A stretch of 64,000 bases of DNA from Macrolepiota albuminosa (lineage: Eukaryota > Basidiomycota > Agaricomycetes > Agaricales > Agaricaceae): contig JAMWFC010000087.1 in the NCBI GenBank assembly GCA_027475525.1, forward strand, positions 558,001 to 622,000, given 5' to 3'. Every line of letters starts with the position of its first letter. The first letter of the stretch is position 1. Below the pieces are notes generated by a model. The model had not been told where the DNA came from and made no database searches. It was given only the letters and a program-made list of their open reading frames with translations. This document shows positions 58,074 to 64,000 of this stretch, piece after piece. Both the position numbers and the translations under genes were made by a program.

Positions 58074-58742
58074 AGGAACATTAGTGTACCTGTGCTGGCG
58101 TGTCGTTACTCTTTTTTTTTCGAACGTGATTCGCATAGATTGATTTGCCTTTTTGAATACACAGGACGTCCTCTCCATGGTCAAGGTATCGACTTTTTTT
58201 TCAGACTTGCATTTAATGTCGGTGTCTGAATAGAATCATGATTGGCTGTCAACAGAAGATAAAAAATAAGAACCATCAATACTGAACAAACTGAAGCTGA
58301 GTACGGGGGAGAGGGTACACAACAACGTCAGGGAAGCGTTCGAACATGGGAAGGGCCTCATGGATTCGTTCACTCCAGATGCTTTATCAAGTTCCTGGGT
58401 CGCCAGTTTAGGAAAAGTCGATGAGCTGCGGCATTTAGTGGAGCCGTTCAATCTGTCCCAGAATCAATGCAGCCAAGAGGTTGAGTCTCATGTCAATGAC
58501 GACGGGTATGCTGGTGAATAATAACAGAACATTTAACTAGACCTCAGGAGGCAGTCTTAGGCTATGAAAGACGGATAGTCATTCCCACTGGTTGCTAGAA
58601 AGAGGTCCAGAATTCAGGTTCCCCGAAAAAAACAAAGGCGGCCAATACACATAGATTTATAGATTTGGTAGGAGATAAGATGGGGATCCTAATTATTGAT
58701 CGGACAAATTTGGCAATGCACTACGGCTTGTAATTAACATTC
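58074..58742. other. Gap between F-box and JIP5 genes
   Basis: A plus-strand frame of about 76 codons at 58290-58520 (ERVHNNVREAFEHGKGL, VDELRHLVEPFNL) is open but lacks a convincing start and family. No other feature seen. Confidence 0.5.
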
Positions 58743-60578
58743 ATGCCGGAAATTTCGGCGGGAGCTCAGGTCTTTGATCTTGCTTTTCATCCAACACACT
58801 CGACAGTATATACTGGACTTCTGACCGGTCACATAAGAGCTTTCGCGTACGATGACCAGGGCCATTCTAAACGCACGTTTTCGGTTCGACCTTCAAAACG
58901 GTCTTGCAGGGCCATATGTCTTGACCACGATGGCTCTCACCTATATGCAGTAGGTAAAGCAAAGGCACTTAAGTACGTCCTATGACGCTGTCACGGAGTA
59001 GATGTTGAGATGTGTGATACTCGATTTTGCAGCATCATTGACACTGTCACAGAAGATGTTGAGATTCGGGCAGGTGTACACGAGTAAGCATGCACCGTGA
59101 CATTGCAACTTCATGCGTTCTGACCATGTTCACTGTTCTTAAGCTCAGCTATAAATCGTATCAAATATGTCATGCCGTCACTGCTTTGTACGGGTGACGA
59201 TGATGGTGTCATTAAGGTACCGCCTCAACTGTCTAAATGCTATGTACGCGAGAAATCATCTCTGTCAGCTATGGGACCCCCGTCAGAGAGAGTGTATACG
59301 GAAATACACTCATCACTTCGATTACATTACTGATTTCTTGTGGTTAGAAGATAAAAAACATTTGGTCGCCAGCAGGTATTTTCTCCATATCAAGCCCATA
59401 TCCTATATTGGAGGGTAAACATGTCCGTAAGCCATTTTTAAATGTCATTCTTCAGCGGCGATGGGACTTTATCGGTAATCGACGTTCGTTCGAGAAAGAC
59501 AGAGCCTTTTGCACAATCCGAGGATCAAGAAGATGAGCTTCTCTCCATCGTTGCCATCAAAGGGTGAGTTATTATTGAAACGATCGTCATTTTCCTTGCT
59601 CCCAATGTCGTTTTGTTTGTTCACGCTGCCCGCATTACATGTCATTTGACCGTGTATATGGTGGAGTGTGAGAGGAAGTGTCTTTTAATGATGCTCTGCG
59701 TCGCTTGTCTGCGTTGATGAAGTATGAATGTGCTTGATGTTTGACTTATTTGTTGCCGTTCTCAGTGCTTCGAAAGTAGTGGTGGGAACTCAGATTGGAG
59801 TTCTGTCTATTTTCAATCGTAACGCTGGTTGGGGCGATTGTGTTGACCGGATCCCTGGGTAAGTATTTGATTATAAGTTTTTGATCATCTTTTGTGCGCT
59901 CATGGACTATTTTTTCTACTATCCTGTATTAGACACCCACATTCTGTTGATGCGCTTTGCGCACTGCCTCCTGATCTGCCGGACGTAGATACGACAAGTA
60001 CAATCCTGACCGGTTCATCGGATGGGTATGTACGCGCTATTGAAATTCTGCCTACGAAACTCTTGGGGGTTGTTGCCGATCATGGGGAATGGCCAGTGGA
60101 GCGAATAGCCATTGGCAATGGGACAAGCCAGCTAACCCTGGATGTCCCTGACATGGACAAAAGTGGGACAAAAGTGGGCAAGAAAAATGACGATGATGAC
60201 GACGAGGATATGAGTAAATCACGGAGAAGGTGGTGGGTTGGAAGTGTGGGTCACGAAGAAACCCTACGTCTAACGGATCTAGAGGCTTTCTTTTATGAGA
60301 CGAGAGGAAAGGGGACCCAGGACACATTTGACGCTGATGGAGAACAGAGAGAAATTGAGGACGTCGAAGAGGATGATGATACCAGCGAACATTCAAACGA
60401 CAATGAACCAGTTGTCGAGCCGCAAGACAAAGCTGATTCGGATGAAGACTCTGATCAAGAAGAAGTATCAAAGGCGAAAAAACGTAAACGCAAACCAGAA
60501 AAGAATCCATTGGCGGTAAACAAGAAGGGGAAAAACACCGTGGATATCTCTGAAGCCACATTCTTTGACGGTCTTTAG
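58743..60578 (+). CDS. JIP5: JIP5/WDR55-type WD-repeat ribosome biogenesis protein
   Basis: Seven exons (58743-58972, 59033-59083, 59144-59216, 59269-59375, 59456-59563, 59766-59858, 59933-60578) give 435 residues. WD-type blades start VFDLAFHPTHSTVYTGLLTG and include SAINRIKYVMPSLLCTGDDDG, LWDPRQRECIRKYTHH, SGDGTLSVIDVRSRK and TILTGSSDGYVRAIEI. The C-terminal third is acidic (DDDDDEDM, EEDDDTSEHS) and ends with a basic nucleolar-like stretch (KKRKRKPEKN) and ISEATFFDGL, typical of the JIP5 family. The yeast protein works in 60S subunit assembly. The fifth intron (59564-59765, 202 bp) is much longer than the others. Confidence 0.9.
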
Positions 60579-61595
60579 TTCTAGAGGATATGTACCCAAG
60601 CAAATAAGTGGACCAAACTTGTTCCCCTGTTTCTCGGATAATGACACATCCCTAAACTCAGCCTAGACCAACTTACGACAGATGGTGGGGCAATGCAGAA
60701 ACCGTCGATGCTTTCCCGCCGATTCTGTCAAATAGGTCAATGTCTAGATGAATCCTATGACCTGCCTATTTTCTATCATGGGACAATTGTCTCATGAGAT
60801 CGATTTCCATCAGTCGTACTTCTTTGTGGATTCGTCGTATGCGGATGGAGACTCTTGATCAAGTATTCTCTTCCTTCTTTCTCCTCGTAACATAATGTTA
60901 CGTGACCAAATCCGCTCAGCTACCGTAGTACTTTTCCAGATAGTGCATGATCCGTATTGCGTGATACTGACATTTGTCAATACAAGATACAAAACACACG
61001 GAAATTCCTTTGGAATTGATGGCACAATACTCTCTGATGGATATGCTTATAGGAGGGAGTTCACAATAGCCGACCCTTTGTTACTTTGCTATTTGGAGAC
61101 ATGGACCTTTCATGTCGGAGCCAGCGTAAGCTTCGAAGCTTGAGATATCAGGATGCGATATCGATTTCTCCAAAACCGACAGGATGCAAATCTAACATGG
61201 GATATTATGCAAGCTGCCATTGCGAGATGTCAAGACGACAATTGCATCATCATGACAAGATAGACTGCTGCATAAGAGTGGTAAGAAAGACTATGTTTCC
61301 GGCACTACTTTCGTGCGGCTGGCACTGACAACGGCACTAAGGCTGACTGATGCAGTGGGTAACCAAACGACAGTCTTCCATCAAAAGCCGCGTAATATCT
61401 ACCGGCTGAAACGGAGACAGAACGTCCGCAGGCCACTCAAAGCTTCGACACGTCATCTGGCGCTGTGCGTTTTCCGCGGCCGTTAAAATTGTCACGTGCA
61501 TGGACGGATCATGGGCTATCTCTTCAAAGCATCGTTGAAAGGATAATGGCTTCGCGTTCGGACGGGTCTAATACGACCATAAGTTACTCAGAACA
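60579..61595. other. Gap before the ALDH7 gene
   Basis: About 1 kb without a recognised gene. An 82-codon frame at 60895-61143 has no domain. Confidence 0.5.
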
Positions 61596-63930
61596 ATGAT
61601 TCTTGCAAACCGGACATTATGCAGAGCAGCAAAGGTCCATTGCTCGCGCACACTGTCAACGCGAGCTGCTGCTATTCTTTCTTCCTTGGACTTAGCAACG
61701 ACCGAGGAAATAGCAGGAGTTTACGACGGACAATGGAGAGGGTCTGGGGATATATTTACTTCCCTCTGCCCAACAACTGGAGAGACTCTGGCCCGCGTCA
61801 GAAGTGCCTCTCCTCAGGAGCTTCATGATGCCATTGCGCGTGCACGAGAGGCGTACACTTCCTTTCGACGTAAGCACTTATCTGAAGTTTTGACTTCCTC
61901 CTTGTTCACCTCTGGCTGTACAGACGTTCCAGCTCCTCGTAGGGGAGAAATTCTTAGACAGATACGAGAGGCTCTCGCTGCCAAGGTATTGTGTAATCAA
62001 CATCAACATGTCCTTGGGCGATCCTGAATTGCAATCTAGCGGAAGGAGTTGGGTGCGCTCGTATCTCTAGAAATGGGGAAGATTAGGACCGAGGGCGAAG
62101 GTGAAGTTCAAGAGTTCATTGATATCGTGTGTCACAATCTCCTTTACGACCGTCAAGCGGAAACATATTCACACTAAAACACAGTGTGACTATGGTGTAG
62201 GGCTTTCCAGGATGATGAATGGCAACGTCGTTGCATCAGAACGCCCGGGGCACTCCATTTTAGAAAGTCAGTATCCTTGCGACATACTCATTCATCCCCT
62301 TTGACATGTTACTCAGTTCCAAATCCTCTTGGAGTGGTAGCTGTTTTATCTGCCTTTAATTTCCCTGTAGCAGTCTATGGATGGTATAAGTGTATTCTTA
62401 CTTCTGAAAAGGCACTCCCTGAGATTACTTGTGCTAGGAATCTAGCCTTGTCATTAGCTGCTGGAAATGCAACTATTTGGAAGCCCTCACCAACTACCCC
62501 TTTATGCTCGATAGCTGTGACAAAGATAGTGGCACGCGTTTTAGAAAACAATAGAATCCCAGGTGCTGTCGCCGGTCTTGTTACTGGTGACAAGGACGTA
62601 GGCGCAGCTATTGCAGAGAGTCGTGACGTTGAATTGGGTTATTAACTTTCTCAAAGTCTTGGTTCGGCACTGAATATGGCTATATGCAGTGTCATTCACT
62701 GGAAGTGAAAGTGTTGGTCGCATCGTTAGCAAGACAGTGATGTCTAGGTTTGGAAAGACTATCCTTGAGTTGGGTGGTAACAATGGTCAGGCTTTCTGGT
62801 TACAAACAACTTCCTTCACCAACTCATCACGCGCCCTATCAAGCTTCGGTTGTGATGGCGGATGCTGACCTTTCGCTTGCGGTGCCTTCTGTCTTCTTTG
62901 GTGCCGTTGGTACGGCGGGCCAACGTTGCACGTCAACAAGGAGGGTCTATCTGCATCGAGATATAGCGTCAGAGTTTCTTGAACGCCTTCAAAGCTCTAT
63001 GCTACTGTTAAACCTGGTGATCCACTCGTCGAAGGCACTCTTTTGGGACCACTGCACTCTTCTACCGCGCGCTCTATGCTACTGTTAAACCTGGTGATCC
63101 ACTCGTCGAAGGCACTCTTTTGGGACCACTGCACTCTTCTACCGCGCTTAAGACTTATAGCGATGCTATCGAACACTTACGTTCGATTAAGGCAGAAATC
63201 TTGACAGGTGGGGATAGATATACTGAAGCACCTCTCGATGTCGGGAACTTTGTGCAGCCAACAATTGCAATCCCCAAGTCTTTCAACCCAACGGAACAGA
63301 TCTGGTCCACTGAGACATTCGCCCCAATCTTGAATGTTGCGGTATTCGATGATCTCGACGAAGCCATCAGTTGGAATAATGCTGTACCACAGGTGAAGGG
63401 CACCAATGTGGTCGTTGACTCACAATGATAATTTGCGTTGTCAGGGTTTATCAAGCAGCCTCTGGACTCGGGATATACGAAATCTAGGTAAGTGGATCGG
63501 ACCCGGTGGGTCAGACACGGGCATAGTCAATGCAAGTATCCATCTGAGAGCGCCCCTTGTCGGATTACTTATGGAGACCGTGCAGGTCAATGTGGGCACC
63601 AGTGGTGCTGAGATCGGAGCTGCTTTCGGCGGAAACAAGGTCGGTTCTCCCACTTTGTCCATGTGGCGTTGTTCGGTCTGACAGCGTTTTGACTCGGTTA
63701 GAGTACCGGTTGGTAAGTTAGAAGTGGCAATCATAATGTACAATCGCAGTTACGATGTTCGTTTACCTAGGGGCCGTGAGTCCGGCGGCGACGCGTGGAA
63801 GCAATACGCACGCTGGAGCGCCTGTACAAGTACGTGGATTGTTTCTTTCCCTCTTACTACACCTAATCTGGTCCTAGTAAACTTTTCGGATAGTGCGCCT
63901 TTAGCCCAGGGAGTTAACTTCGTTGCTTGA
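61596..63930 (+). CDS. Aldehyde dehydrogenase, ALDH7 type, mitochondrial
   Basis: Thirteen exons: 61596-61869, 61924-61985, 62040-62126, 62185-62266, 62317-62383, 62438-62637, 62690-62785, 62844-63392, 63445-63531, 63586-63639, 63702-63712, 63771-63829 and 63878-63930. The Arg/Ser-rich start ([18 protein letters not shown]) suggests mitochondrial import. Core motifs: [22 protein letters not shown] [27 protein letters not shown], the general base LELGGNN and the nucleophile Cys in [12 protein letters not shown]. The end ([27 protein letters not shown]) is that of alpha-aminoadipic semialdehyde dehydrogenases (ALDH7A1/antiquitin). The likely reaction is NAD+-dependent oxidation of that or a related aldehyde in lysine catabolism. 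Exon 8 contains a 77-bp duplication and, even with one copy, is one base short near 62993. The intron at 63532 uses GC (AAT|GCAAGT). Exon 11 is 11 bp. Confidence 0.87.
62994..63147 (+). repeat. Exact tandem duplication of 77 bp in the ALDH7 gene
   Basis: Bases 62994-63070 recur exactly at 63071-63147. Confidence 0.97.
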
Positions 63931-64000
63931 ATGCTAGTACGGATGTTGCCACAAATTCGGCGATTTCTCTGTTTTTTGACGTTTACAGAAAAATGATGCC

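Noticed and set aside
58290..58520. Small gene upstream of JIP5
   Set aside because: The frame is open but has no clear start codon, splice pattern or family resemblance.

Overview
The window looks like nuclear DNA from a basidiomycete fungus, probably an Agaricomycete. Genes have many introns of about 45-60 bp. Families common in mushroom-forming fungi are present: a DUF6534 membrane protein, a Con-6 repeat protein, a CorA-like transporter, an F-box protein of agaric type and a small GPI-anchored wall protein. No tRNA, rRNA or CRISPR array was recognised. Exon models were built by hand from splice signals, reading frame and remembered family sequence; no search was run.

Bases 1-17,010 are a nested transposon block. 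A young Ty3/Gypsy-type LTR retrotransposon (1409-12875; LTRs differ at 3 of 947 bases) sits inside an older, diverged member of the same family (1-1408 plus 12876-14337). The older copy adjoins a chromodomain Gypsy remnant (14338-15671, probable LTR 16148-16279), which is followed by a LINE remnant (16280-17010). Both family members carry, between pol and the 3' LTR, a multi-exon gene on the opposite strand. It encodes a protein with a cysteine cluster and unknown function.

From 17,490 on the DNA is mostly host genes. In order they are: seryl-tRNA synthetase, GT32 glycosyltransferase, GH127-type glycosidase (25 exons), a broken Copia element, CorA-like transporter (-), ArsB/NhaD-type permease, Asterix, WH1-CRIB protein, protein kinase (-), Con-6 protein, GPI-anchored wall protein, DUF6534 protein (-), molybdopterin-binding-domain protein, cupin, IRE1, F-box protein, JIP5 WD-repeat protein and an ALDH7-type dehydrogenase. 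They form no evident cluster or pathway; it reads as ordinary housekeeping and secretory gene content.

Two features cut across the window. Seven exact tandem duplications, each of exactly 77 bp, occur in unrelated contexts and often break genes; they look like assembly joins rather than biology. Two small, gene-free repeat elements about 40 kb apart (15756-15934 and 55156-55338, opposite orientation) share one precise architecture of hairpins and 34-bp direct repeats although their sequences differ; I do not recognise this family.
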